Origin: Jejuia sp047345485 | GTDB taxonomy: Bacteria > Bacteroidota > Bacteroidia > Flavobacteriales > Flavobacteriaceae | Length of the DNA: 64,000 nucleotides | Assembly: GCF_047345485.1 (NCBI RefSeq) | Contig: NZ_JBLFEN010000008.1 | Coordinates: forward strand, 84,970-148,969 | Reading direction: 5' to 3' | Shown here: piece by piece, positions 26,557 through 34,825 of the stretch | Layout of the letters: each line of letters starts with the position of its first letter | How positions within the stretch are numbered: position 1 is the stretch's first letter | Notes under the pieces: generated by a model | Told to the model about the DNA's origin: nothing | The model's input: the letters and a program-made list of their open reading frames with translations, nothing else | The model's database searches: none | Translations under genes and position numbers: made by a program

Positions 26557-27945
26557 TTACAAATTTCTAACTGCATCTTTAAATTGACGTCCTCTATCCT
26601 CGTAGTTCTCAAACAAGTCAAAGCTTGCACATGCTGGCGATAACAATACGTTTTCTCCAGCTTCAGCTACTTTATATGCTATCTTTACAGCTTCACTCAT
26701 AAATTGAGTTTCAATAATAACATCTACCATGTTACCAAAAGTATTCATGAGTTTTTCATTATCAACTCCTAAACAAATAATTGCTTTTACCTTTTCATTT
26801 ACAAAAGGAAACAGCTCTCGATAATCGTTTCCCTTATCTACACCTCCAACAATCCAAACTGTAGGGGCATCCATACTTTCTAAAGCAAAATATGTAGCAT
26901 TTACATTAGTTGCCTTAGAGTCATTAATGTATTGTACTTTATTAATTTTAAGCACTTGCTCCAGCCTATGCTCTACACCTTGGAAATTCTCCAAACTTTC
27001 ACGTATGGTTTGTTTTCTAATTCTCAACAAATGCGCCACAGTAGATGCGGCCATGGCATTCTTGATGTTATGTTTTCCTTCGAGGGTTAAGTTGCGTGTT
27101 GGCATAATTAGTTTATCGTTTTCTATCGTTAGTATTATTTTATTATTTTCAAAATATGCTCCATTTTCAATCTTTTTTACAAGTGAAAAAGGCAATAATG
27201 TAGACTGAACTGGATGCTTCTTTAAATGATTTACAATAACCTCATCGTCAGCATCATAAATCAAATAATCATCAGATGTTTGATTCATTACAATTTTAAA
27301 TTTCGCTTTCACGTAATCTTCAAATTGATAATTATACCTATCTAAATGATCTGGTGTTATATTGGTGATTACTGCTATTTTAGGCTTAAAATCAATCACA
27401 TCATCTAACTGAAAACTGCTGATTTCTAAAACATAGTTTTCATAATTATATTCTAATAATTGTTGCGCAAAACTATCGCCAATATTACCTGCTAAACCCA
27501 CATTTAAGTCATTTTTTAATAAATGATGTGTTAGTGTAGCCGTTGTGGTTTTCCCATTACTCCCTGTAATCCCAACTAGTGTTGCGTTACTAAATTTAGA
27601 AGCAAATTCAATTTCAGATACTATTGGAATTTCATGCGCCCTAATACCTTTAATTAAAGGCACCGTTTCTGGAATACCAGGACTTTTCATCACCAAGTCA
27701 GCATTTAGAATTTTATCCTCTGTATGCTGCTCATCTTCCCATTCAATCTCATTATGTATAAGAACTTTTTTGTATGATTCCTTTATTTTTCCTTTATCAG
27801 AAACAAAAACATCATAACCTTTTGCTTTCCCTAAAAGTGCTGTACCTACACCACTTTCTCCTCCTCCTAAAATCACTAAAAAACCACCTCCAACTCCTCC
27901 TTTGGAGGAAAGTTGCTCACTCGGTTGCTTTTCTTTTCTGCTCAA
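26557..27945 (-). CDS. murD: UDP-N-acetylmuramoyl-L-alanine--D-glutamate ligase; start unresolved (TTG 27945 or GTG 27876)
   Basis: Up to 462 residues. The body is standard MurD: FLVILGGGESGVGTALLGK, ATP loop GSNGKTTTA (128-136 counted from the TTG), LDDVIDFKP, and NDSKATNVNAT with the C-terminal domain. It adds D-glutamate to UDP-MurNAc-L-Ala. The 5' end is odd. Family members normally begin with Met a few residues before the LVILGG strand, but here no ATG is available. The frame runs upstream through an inverted-repeat element (SSKGGVGGG) to a TTG that follows a stop directly. The alternative GTG at 27874-27876 is preceded 9 nt upstream by GGAGGT, a perfect Shine-Dalgarno core supplied by that repeat. 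I give the widest frame; the GTG start seems at least as likely. Confidence 0.93.
   Translation of the reverse strand: MSRKEKQPSEQLSSKGGVGGGFLVILGGGESGVGTALLGKAKGYDVFVSDKGKIKESYKKVLIHNEIEWEDEQHTEDKILNADLVMKSPGIPETVPLIKGIRAHEIPIVSEIEFASKFSNATLVGITGSNGKTTTATLTHHLLKNDLNVGLAGNIGDSFAQQLLEYNYENYVLEISSFQLDDVIDFKPKIAVITNITPDHLDRYNYQFEDYVKAKFKIVMNQTSDDYLIYDADDEVIVNHLKKHPVQSTLLPFSLVKKIENGAYFENNKIILTIENDKLIMPTRNLTLEGKHNIKNAMAASTVAHLLRIRKQTIRESLENFQGVEHRLEQVLKINKVQYINDSKATNVNATYFALESMDAPTVWIVGGVDKGNDYRELFPFVNEKVKAIICLGVDNEKLMNTFGNMVDVIIETQFMSEAVKIAYKVAEAGENVLLSPACASFDLFENYEDRGRQFKDAVRNL
27886..27909. repeat. palindromic element forming the 5' end of the murD frame
   Basis: TCCTCC-TTT-GGAGGA (27895-27909) is a perfect 6-bp stem with a 3-nt loop, and ACCTCC (27886-27891) adds a second purine-rich block on the minus strand. 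It lies inside the N-terminal extension of the murD reading frame and encodes the Ser/Gly-rich part. It resembles the CCTCC/GGAGG filler repeats I associate with flavobacterial intergenic DNA; that link is from memory. Confidence 0.6.
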
Positions 27946-27966
27946 TTACTTTTACTTTTTATTGAG

Positions 27967-27986
27967 ATTCCCTTCTTCGAGGGAAT
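27967..27986. repeat. hairpin between mraY and murD
   Basis: ATTCCCT (27967-27973) and AGGGAAT (27980-27986) form a perfect 7-bp stem with a 6-nt loop, in the 51-bp gap between the mraY stop and the murD frame. No T-run follows on the minus strand, so it is not a good terminator; it may belong with the filler element just downstream. Confidence 0.6.
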
Positions 27987-27996
27987 AACAAACTTG

Positions 27997-29232
27997 TTAC
28001 CTTATTTTCAACGTTACTATTGAAATGATAGCTAGTATAATACCAACAATCCAAAAACGTGTTACTATTTTACTCTCGTGATATCCTAATTTTTGATAAT
28101 GATGATGTAATGGCGACATTTTAAAAATGCGTCGTCCTTCACCATATTTTTTCTTTGTATACTTAAACCAACTTACCTGCATTACTACTGATAAGTTTTC
28201 AGCTAAAAAAATACCACACAATAAAGGAATTAACCACTCTTTACGAACGGCAATAGCTATTACCGCTATAATACCACCAATGGTTAAGCTACCAGTATCG
28301 CCCATAAATACTTGTGCGGGATACGTATTATACCATAAAAAACCAATAAGCGCACCCACAAAAGCAGCGATGTAAATTGTGATTTCTTCTACCCTTGGTA
28401 TGTACATGATATTAAGGTAATCTGAAAAAATAATATTACCAGACACCCATGCAAATATGCCTAAGGTTAATACTATAATAGCTGAAGTTCCTGCTGCCAA
28501 ACCATCTATACCATCGGTTAAATTTGCACCGTTTGATACAGCTGTTATAATAAAAATGGCTGCTAGTATAAAAATTATCCATGCATATTTTTCTAGTTCA
28601 GGGCTTATCCAGGTAATTAAATCTGCATAATCAAACTCATTTTCTTTTACAAACGGAATAGTAGTTTTGGTTGATTTTTGTTCTGCTTTAAACTCTTTAA
28701 CTTGAAACGTATTTTGAAACATAATTTGTTCCTGATTAGAAGTTTCAATCTCCTCTTTTATGGTTACTTCTGAATGAAAAAAGAACGTAGCGCCCACAAT
28801 TACTCCTAACCCTATTTGACCAAGTACCTTAAAGCGCCCCTTTAAACCATCTTTATCATTTTTAAACTTCTTTATGTAATCATCTAAAAAACCAATAACT
28901 CCCATCCATAGCGTAGTGACGATTAGTACTATGATGTATATATTCTCAAGTTTTGCTAATAAGAACACAGGAATAAGTGTTGCCAAAATAATGATGATGC
29001 CACCCATAGTTGGCGTTCCAGCTTTTTCAGCTTGTCCTGCTAAACCTAAATCTCTAATGGTTTCACCCATTTGTTTTTTTTGAAGAAAGCGAATGATACG
29101 TTTTCCATAAATGGTAGAAATTAATAAAGACAGAATCATAGCTAAAGCCGCTCTAAAGGTTAAAAAACCAAAGAGTGTAGCTCCAGGAAACTGGAATTGT
29201 TTTTCTAAATATTCAAATAGATAGTATAACAT
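27997..29232 (-). CDS. mraY: phospho-N-acetylmuramoyl-pentapeptide-transferase
   Basis: 411 residues with about 10 membrane helices. Active-site segments are visible: GTPTMGGIII and DDYIKKFKNDKDGLKGRFK near the N-terminal third, NGANLTDGIDGLAAG (about 233-247), MGDTGSLTIGG (about 309-319) and the triple-His motif PLHHHYQKLGYHESKI near the C-terminus. It makes lipid I from UDP-MurNAc-pentapeptide and undecaprenyl phosphate. A hydrophilic stretch of about 50 residues (around 145-200) extends one loop compared with E. coli MraY, which is usual in Bacteroidota. It abuts murE with no gap. Confidence 0.98.
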   Translation of the reverse strand: MLYYLFEYLEKQFQFPGATLFGFLTFRAALAMILSLLISTIYGKRIIRFLQKKQMGETIRDLGLAGQAEKAGTPTMGGIIIILATLIPVFLLAKLENIYIIVLIVTTLWMGVIGFLDDYIKKFKNDKDGLKGRFKVLGQIGLGVIVGATFFFHSEVTIKEEIETSNQEQIMFQNTFQVKEFKAEQKSTKTTIPFVKENEFDYADLITWISPELEKYAWIIFILAAIFIITAVSNGANLTDGIDGLAAGTSAIIVLTLGIFAWVSGNIIFSDYLNIMYIPRVEEITIYIAAFVGALIGFLWYNTYPAQVFMGDTGSLTIGGIIAVIAIAVRKEWLIPLLCGIFLAENLSVVMQVSWFKYTKKKYGEGRRIFKMSPLHHHYQKLGYHESKIVTRFWIVGIILAIISIVTLKIR

Positions 29233-30696
29233 TTACTTTTGCATCAGTATTAATAATTCTTGAACTATGCTATAATCATCAAAATCAAAACGCTTGCCTT
29301 TAATCTCTTGATAGGTCTCGTGTCCTTTGCCAGCAATCAAAATAATATCATTAGTTTCAGCTAATTGACACGCTGTTTTAATAGCTTGTTTTCTATCTAC
29401 AATAGACAGTGTTTTTTTAAAATTTTGAGGTGCTACACCTTTCTCCATATCATCAATAATACGCTCAGGGATTTCACTTCTCGGGTTATCACTGGTAAAA
29501 ATTACTTTGGTGCTTAACTCAGAGGCAATGTGTGCCATTTTTGGTCGCTTAGTTTTATCACGATCGCCACCACAACCCACAACGGTTATTAGCGATTCGT
29601 TTTTAGTACGAATACTATTTATTGTCTCAAGCACATTTTTTAACGCATCAGGTGTATGTGCATAATCTACAATTGCCGTAATTTTTTCATCAGACACCAC
29701 ATATTGAAACCTACCACTAACGCTTTGCAACTCGCTAATTAATCGTAGTATTTCAACTTTTTCTAGTCCTAATAATTCAGCTGTAGCATAAATTGCTAAA
29801 ACATTATAGGCATTAAAATTTCCGATTAACCGAGTCCAAACCTCACTCCCATCAATAGATAGCAATAAACCGCTAAACTCATTCTCTAATATCTGCGCTT
29901 TATAATCCGCATAGCCTTTTAAAGCATAAGTGTATTGCTTCGCTGCTGTATTTTGCAACATTACCAATCCGCTTTTGTCGTCGGTATTAGATATTGCAAA
30001 TGCCTGTTTATCTAAACCATCAAAAAACAACTTTTTTACATCACGATACTCAGCAAATGTTTTATGATAATCTAAATGATCGTGTGATAAATTAGTAAAT
30101 ACACCGCCTTTAAATTTTAAACCTTCTGTTCTACTTTGATGAATACCATGAGAGCTCACTTCCATAAAGCAAAATTCTACACCAACATCATTCATCATTT
30201 TTAAATATTTATTGATGGTTAAAGAGTCTGGTGTAGTATGTGTTGCCTTATACTCAACATCATCAATTAAAATTTTTACTGTAGATAACAAACCAACCTT
30301 ATAACCCGCATTTTTAAATAGCTGATATAACAATGTAGTTACTGTCGTTTTTCCATTAGTACCTGTTACACCAACTAGCTGTAAATTTTCCGAAGGTGTA
30401 TCGTAATAGTTTGATGCCATTATTGCTAATGCTTTATTTGAATTATCCACCTCGATATAAGTTACCTTTTCAATTAAATCATTAGGCAAAACCTCACATA
30501 TTACAGCTTTAGCGCCTTGTTTTATAGCAATATCTATGTATTTATGACCATCTGTAACAGTTCCTACAACAGCAACAAAAACGTCGTTTTTTACAATGTT
30601 TCTAGAATCAAAGTCAATAGCATTCACTACTATATTGGTATTACCAACTACAGCATTAATATTAACCTTATACAATATGTCTTTTAAAATACTCAC
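29233..30696 (-). CDS. murE: UDP-N-acetylmuramoyl-L-alanyl-D-glutamate--2,6-diaminopimelate ligase
   Basis: 487 residues. The ATP loop GTNGKTTVT is at 112-120, followed by the substrate motif HTTPDSLTINKYL and the C-terminal segment TSDNPRSEIPERI. The DNPR motif marks ligases that add meso-diaminopimelate rather than lysine, so the cell wall should be of the DAP type. The enzyme is cytoplasmic. The start overlaps the ftsI stop by 4 bp (ATGA), and mraY follows directly. Confidence 0.98.
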   Translation of the reverse strand: MSILKDILYKVNINAVVGNTNIVVNAIDFDSRNIVKNDVFVAVVGTVTDGHKYIDIAIKQGAKAVICEVLPNDLIEKVTYIEVDNSNKALAIMASNYYDTPSENLQLVGVTGTNGKTTVTTLLYQLFKNAGYKVGLLSTVKILIDDVEYKATHTTPDSLTINKYLKMMNDVGVEFCFMEVSSHGIHQSRTEGLKFKGGVFTNLSHDHLDYHKTFAEYRDVKKLFFDGLDKQAFAISNTDDKSGLVMLQNTAAKQYTYALKGYADYKAQILENEFSGLLLSIDGSEVWTRLIGNFNAYNVLAIYATAELLGLEKVEILRLISELQSVSGRFQYVVSDEKITAIVDYAHTPDALKNVLETINSIRTKNESLITVVGCGGDRDKTKRPKMAHIASELSTKVIFTSDNPRSEIPERIIDDMEKGVAPQNFKKTLSIVDRKQAIKTACQLAETNDIILIAGKGHETYQEIKGKRFDFDDYSIVQELLILMQK

Positions 30697-32699
30697 GAAA
30701 TTTCTAAAACAATATTTTGATTCTTTTTTACTTTTTGTCCTTTTGCAACAGATTGTTTTTTCACTATACCTGCGCCTTTAAAATCTACCCTCAACCCCAT
30801 ATTTTCTAATAAGGCTACAGCGTCCATAGCTGGTAATCCTACTACATTTGGCATAATAGTTTTATAAGTTTGTGCAATATCATAATAGCCTTCAAACTGA
30901 TGTTCTACTGCGGCATGCTTTACCTCTAAAGATTCCACTTCATCTATTAAAGGCGTATCAGTATATATTTTTTGGGCTATACTTTTAAAAACTGGCCCTG
31001 TAACATCAGCACCGTAATACCCAACTTCTGTACTTGGTTTATGGATTACCACAATACAAGAATACTTAGGGTTTTCAGTAGGGAAGTATCCCGCAAATGA
31101 CGATACGTACTTTCTATCCTTTCGCCATTCCTCATAATTTTGATAATCTGTTCTTGCAGTTCCTGTTTTACCTGCCATCGAAAAGTTTTTAGAATACATT
31201 TTTTTACCCGTACCTCTAACCACTACATTTTTTAATATTTCTTGAATTTCGTTTAAGGTTTTTTCAGAACATATTTTTTTATCCATCACCTCTTTGTCAA
31301 AAACCTCAACATCTTTATCAAATTCTTTTACAGCTTTAATAAACCTTGGTTTTACCATTTGTCCATTATTAGCTATAGCATTATAAAACGTTAATGTGTG
31401 CAATGGCGTAACCTGCAAATTGTAACCATAAGCTATAGACGGCAGTGCATTTTTACTCCATATTTTATCACCAGGCTCAGGCACAATAGGCTTACCTTCT
31501 CCTATAATCGGGATATCTAACGTATCGTTCAATCCCCATCCTTTAATTCTATTAATAAACTTTTTAGGATCGTCTGCATAATGCATATCAATTATAGTAG
31601 CTAACCCAATATTAGAAGACACTTCTAATGCACGCGCAGCAGAAATTTTACCATGTCCACGAGAGTCACTTATCGTTCTACCATAAAAACGTTTTGTTCC
31701 CATTTTGGTATCTACTACCGTAGCCGTATCAATAACCTTATCTTCTAAAGCAGCCATAAGTGCCATAACCTTAAATGTAGATCCAGGCTCGTGAGATTCA
31801 CCCACTGCATAATTTAACCGCTCGTAATACGTCCCTTTTTTAGTTCTACCAAGATTAGAAATAGCACGAATCTCTCCTGTTTCAACCTCCATTACAACAA
31901 CACAACCGTGCTCCGCCTCATAAATTTCTAGTTGTTTTAATAAGGCATGATGTGCAATATCTTGAATATTTACATCTATAGTAGTATACACATCTAAACC
32001 ATCCTTAGGCTCAATTTTATTAGTATCATTTATAGGTTTCCATTGGTTTTTACCTATTTGTTGTTTAGCATGTTTTCCGTTAGTACCTCGTAAATATTTT
32101 ACCCCAAAAGCACCATCCAATCCAGGTCGCGTAATATGCCCTTGTTCATCAATTCGCTCGTAACCAATAGTACGTTGTGCAATGCCACCCATAGGGTGCT
32201 CACGCTTTGTTTTCTGCTCTACAATTAACCCACCTTTAAACGGACTCATCTTTAACATTGGAAAAGTGCGCATTCTCATGTATTCTGAGTATCCTAAGTT
32301 TCTCCCTAATAAAAAATACCTATTTTTATTAGCTCTAGCTTTACGTATTGTACGCTGGTATTGAGACGACGTTTTTTTACCTGGAAACTTTGCCAGAGAA
32401 TCACAAAGCGGTTTTAAATTATCTTCAAAAATTGAAGTTTTAGGCGTTAACGCATCAAATCTAATATCATATTTAGGGATGGAAGTGGCTAGTAAATTTC
32501 CATTAACCGAATACACATTCCCTCTATTTGCAGGAATCACAAAATCTTTCACTATACGCTCACTAGCCTTAGCACGATATTCGTCACCTTGTACAAACTG
32601 AATGTTCCCTAGTTTCACCATAACGGCAACCCCAAAAACAAACATGCATCCTGCTACAAAATACAATCGGTTCAATATGTGTTTTTCACTAATAGCCAA
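30693..32699 (-). CDS. ftsI: septal peptidoglycan transpeptidase FtsI (class B PBP) with one PASTA domain
   Basis: 668 residues. An N-terminal membrane anchor (about 12-30) is followed by the PBP dimerisation domain (about 50-220, with PANRGNVYSVNGNLLATS) and the transpeptidase domain. The latter contains Ser307-x-x-Lys310 (EPGSTFK), SSN near 365 and KTGTA near 522. A C-terminal PASTA domain (about 608-668, MPNVVGLPAMDAVALLENMGL) completes it. It cross-links septal peptidoglycan and is a beta-lactam target. It lies 9 bp after ftsL and overlaps murE by 4 bp. Confidence 0.97.
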   Translation of the reverse strand: MAISEKHILNRLYFVAGCMFVFGVAVMVKLGNIQFVQGDEYRAKASERIVKDFVIPANRGNVYSVNGNLLATSIPKYDIRFDALTPKTSIFEDNLKPLCDSLAKFPGKKTSSQYQRTIRKARANKNRYFLLGRNLGYSEYMRMRTFPMLKMSPFKGGLIVEQKTKREHPMGGIAQRTIGYERIDEQGHITRPGLDGAFGVKYLRGTNGKHAKQQIGKNQWKPINDTNKIEPKDGLDVYTTIDVNIQDIAHHALLKQLEIYEAEHGCVVVMEVETGEIRAISNLGRTKKGTYYERLNYAVGESHEPGSTFKVMALMAALEDKVIDTATVVDTKMGTKRFYGRTISDSRGHGKISAARALEVSSNIGLATIIDMHYADDPKKFINRIKGWGLNDTLDIPIIGEGKPIVPEPGDKIWSKNALPSIAYGYNLQVTPLHTLTFYNAIANNGQMVKPRFIKAVKEFDKDVEVFDKEVMDKKICSEKTLNEIQEILKNVVVRGTGKKMYSKNFSMAGKTGTARTDYQNYEEWRKDRKYVSSFAGYFPTENPKYSCIVVIHKPSTEVGYYGADVTGPVFKSIAQKIYTDTPLIDEVESLEVKHAAVEHQFEGYYDIAQTYKTIMPNVVGLPAMDAVALLENMGLRVDFKGAGIVKKQSVAKGQKVKKNQNIVLEIS

Positions 32700-32708
32700 C
32701 GTCTATTA

Positions 32709-33026
32709 TCAATTTTGTGTTTTTACTTTTATCTTTTTTGGCGGAATCACAGAAGGCGCCAGTCCTTTTTCTTTCATTTTTGCCACCACTGTAGACTCCA
32801 TTTTTAACTTCATCAATCTAGATCGCCCATCTACAAATGCAGATCGCATTTCCTTTACTTCATTCTCCAACCTCGCAATCTCATGCACTTTTTCATCTGC
32901 ACTATGCGAACTCGCAATCATAACAATAGCCAGAACCGAAATAAAGATGATAATACGCCAGTTTTTAAACGAATCATCACTTACTAAAAATGTTCCTTTT
33001 AATATGTTATAGATGTTTTTCTTCAT
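32709..33026 (-). CDS. ftsL: FtsL-like divisome membrane protein
   Basis: 105 residues. One transmembrane helix (about 26-42, IIIFISVLAIVMIASSH) is followed by a short coiled-coil-like stretch (VHEIARLENEVKEMRSAFVDGRSRLMKLKM) and a basic tail. Size, topology and the position between rsmH and ftsI identify it as the FtsL equivalent of Bacteroidota, although direct sequence similarity to E. coli FtsL is slight. It would form the FtsQLB-type scaffold with FtsQ. A 149-bp gap holding a structured repeat separates it from rsmH. Confidence 0.88.
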   Translation of the reverse strand: MKKNIYNILKGTFLVSDDSFKNWRIIIFISVLAIVMIASSHSADEKVHEIARLENEVKEMRSAFVDGRSRLMKLKMESTVVAKMKEKGLAPSVIPPKKIKVKTQN

Positions 33027-33065
33027 CGCTATTTACAAATTCAACTTCTATTTTTGTTGTTATTT

Positions 33066-33150
33066 GGGCGTTACCACAAGGGTCGGGCTTTCACTACTCA
33101 ATCCCTCCTACGTCGGGGATTTCAAACATGCCGTTCAATCCCTAACGCGG
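33066..33150. repeat. three-stem structured intergenic element (copy 1), between rsmH and ftsL
   Basis: Read on the plus strand, GCGTTA (33068-33073) pairs with TAACGC near the right end to close the element. Inside are a short hairpin (ACC-acaa-GGGT) and a second one (AATCCC...GGGATT). The junction strands CGGGCTTTCACTA and TGCCGTTCAATC have near matches in the element at 63.4 kb, where the stems differ but still pair. It is read antisense by the dcw transcript. It may be an RNA structure or a mobile palindromic repeat. Confidence 0.65.
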
Positions 33151-33175
33151 GTTTATCGGCCAAAACAATACTTCA

Positions 33176-34078
33176 CTACAACTTTGTTGCTACTCTAAGT
33201 TTTGCACTGCGCGCCCTATTGTTTAACTTAATCTCATCTTGTGTTGGTACAATTAAACCATTCACTTTTTTTAAAGGCACTTCAAAATTTCCAAACACAT
33301 CACGTTCTGGCTCTCCCTCAAACAAACCGTTTCTTATAAAACGCTTTACCAACCTATCTTCTAAAGAATGGTAGGATATAAAACTTAACCTTCCGTTTTG
33401 TTTTAAAATCTCTGGAGTTTGCAATAAAAACTCCTTTAAAGCCTCAATCTCTTGGTTCACCTCAATACGTATAGCCTGATATATTTGCGCCAAAATTTTA
33501 TTCTCATGCCGCGGCGGCAAAAACTGTCGCAACACTTTTTTTAATTTATCACTAGTTATAATAGGCTCGTTCTTTCTTTCAGCTACAATAACTCTTGCCA
33601 TAGCAGGTGCTGGTCTTAACTCTCCATATTGCAACAATACTTGCTTAAGCTGCTCTTCCTCATATTCGTTAACCACATGATATGCCGATAATTTATTTTC
33701 TTGATTCATTCGCATGTCCAACTTCGCTTCAAACCTTGTAGAAAATCCACGTTCTGCAACATCAAATTGATGAGACGATACACCAAAATCTGCCAACACA
33801 CCATCAACCTCTTTTACACCATAAAACCTCAAAAATCGCTTTACGTATCTAAAGTTTTCATTTATCAAAGTAAACCGGTCATCATCCAAAGTATTTGCTA
33901 ACGCATCTTTATCTTGATCAAAAGCTAAGAGCCTTCCATTTTCCCCCAGCCGGCTTAAAATCTCTTTACTATGCCCACCACCACCAAAAGTTACATCTAC
34001 ATAAACACCATCAGGCTTTATATTTAAACCATCAACTGTTTCTTCTAATAAAACTGGATTATGATACATCGTCGTCAT
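33176..34078 (-). CDS. rsmH: 16S rRNA (cytosine(1402)-N(4))-methyltransferase
   Basis: 300 residues, standard RsmH (MraW). The SAM-binding segment VDVTFGGGGHSKEIL (about 28-42) is followed by AFDQDKDALAN, the catalytic-domain segment GVLADFGVSSHQFD, and AIRIEVNQEIEALKEFL and ISYHSLEDRLVKRF near the C-terminus. It methylates C1402 of 16S rRNA. The 5' end overlaps mraZ by 20 bp; an internal Met at codon 4 (34069) would still overlap. It is the second gene of the dcw cluster. Confidence 0.97.
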   Translation of the reverse strand: MTTMYHNPVLLEETVDGLNIKPDGVYVDVTFGGGGHSKEILSRLGENGRLLAFDQDKDALANTLDDDRFTLINENFRYVKRFLRFYGVKEVDGVLADFGVSSHQFDVAERGFSTRFEAKLDMRMNQENKLSAYHVVNEYEEEQLKQVLLQYGELRPAPAMARVIVAERKNEPIITSDKLKKVLRQFLPPRHENKILAQIYQAIRIEVNQEIEALKEFLLQTPEILKQNGRLSFISYHSLEDRLVKRFIRNGLFEGEPERDVFGNFEVPLKKVNGLIVPTQDEIKLNNRARSAKLRVATKL

Positions 34079-34526
34079 TGTCTTGCCCCATTACTTCTTC
34101 AGCCAAATCAGCAAAATCAAGAGCAGCATCGTCAATAGATTGCTCATATAACGCCTTATCCCATATTTCGATAATGTTTATCGAAGGCGAGATTACAATG
34201 TCTTTTGAAATATTGGCGATTAATGTTAAATCTTTAGGTATTAACAATCTACCATTTCCATCCACCTCAATAATTCTTGCACCAGCACTAAATCTTCTAA
34301 TGAAATCATTATTTTTTTTCTTAAATCTGTTAAGCTTATTCATTTTTTGCATTAACAATTGCCATTCTGCCATTGGATATAATTCCAAACATTTTTGAAA
34401 TACAGAACGACGCAACACAAAGCCATCATCCAAAATAGGCAGCAACTGTTTCTTCATGCCAGCAGGTATCATCATACGCCCCTTAGCATCAACTTTACAA
34501 TTGTATGTCCCTATTAATGAATGCAC
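34059..34526 (-). CDS. mraZ: transcriptional regulator MraZ
   Basis: 155 residues with two SpoVT/AbrB-type repeats. The DxxGR signatures are in CKVDAKGRMMIP (about 10-21) and EVDGNGRLLIP (about 88-98). MraZ heads the dcw cluster and in studied bacteria controls its own operon by binding direct repeats before its promoter. A matching set of three TACCAC repeats at 10-bp pitch lies at 34575-34600. The start ATG at 34526 follows a TATATTTG -7 box at 34559-34566 on the minus strand. Confidence 0.96.
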   Translation of the reverse strand: MHSLIGTYNCKVDAKGRMMIPAGMKKQLLPILDDGFVLRRSVFQKCLELYPMAEWQLLMQKMNKLNRFKKKNNDFIRRFSAGARIIEVDGNGRLLIPKDLTLIANISKDIVISPSINIIEIWDKALYEQSIDDAALDFADLAEEVMGQDNDDDVS

Positions 34527-34558
34527 TATAACAGATTTAGTTTTTGGTGTTTAAGTTT

Positions 34559-34566
34559 CAAATATA
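34559..34566 (-). promoter_or_regulatory. -7 promoter element of the mraZ/dcw operon
   Basis: On the minus strand this reads TATATTTG, a full match to the Bacteroidota -7 consensus TAnnTTTG. It lies 33 bp before the mraZ ATG, giving a leader of about 25 nt. The MraZ box covers the region immediately upstream. Confidence 0.7.
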
Positions 34567-34574
34567 TCAAATTT

Positions 34575-34600
34575 TACCACCATTTACCACTTTATACCAC
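34575..34600 (-). promoter_or_regulatory. MraZ box: three direct repeats at 10-bp pitch
   Basis: TACCAC occurs at 34575-34580, 34585-34590 and 34595-34600 (GTGGTA on the minus strand), exactly 10 bp apart. This is the arrangement of MraZ operators (three or four short G-rich direct repeats with 10-bp spacing). It covers the -33 region of the mraZ promoter, which predicts repression of the dcw operon by MraZ. Confidence 0.8.
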
Positions 34601-34787
34601 TTTTGTTAATAATTTTTAAGATCTATGAGGTTTTAATCGGATTTAAACATGGTTTTTACAGAATAAAACTATGGTTTTCAATAGGTTAATTAGTGGTAAA
34701 ACTAATCTCGAATCAATGTTAACAACACTTGTTTTAAGTGGCTTTATTTAGAAAAAATTAAAACTCTTGAAATATGAATGATTTAAC

Positions 34788-34795
34788 TATATTTG
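34788..34795 (+). promoter_or_regulatory. -7 promoter element of the hydrolase-engB operon
   Basis: TATATTTG matches TAnnTTTG exactly. The expected transcription start is near 34802, so a TTG start codon at 34793, which the open frame would allow, lies inside the promoter and cannot be used. The ATG at 34826 is therefore the better start. Confidence 0.65.
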
Positions 34796-34825
34796 TTTTT
34801 TGACGAAACGGATGAACTAATATTA

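Noticed and set aside
33054..33374. Plus-strand frame running through the three-stem element into rsmH
   Set aside because: It mixes repeat sequence and antisense rsmH and has no protein family features.
34793..34825. Upstream TTG start for the alpha/beta hydrolase
   Set aside because: It lies inside the TATATTTG promoter box, so it would not be transcribed as a start; the ATG at 34826 fits the family better.
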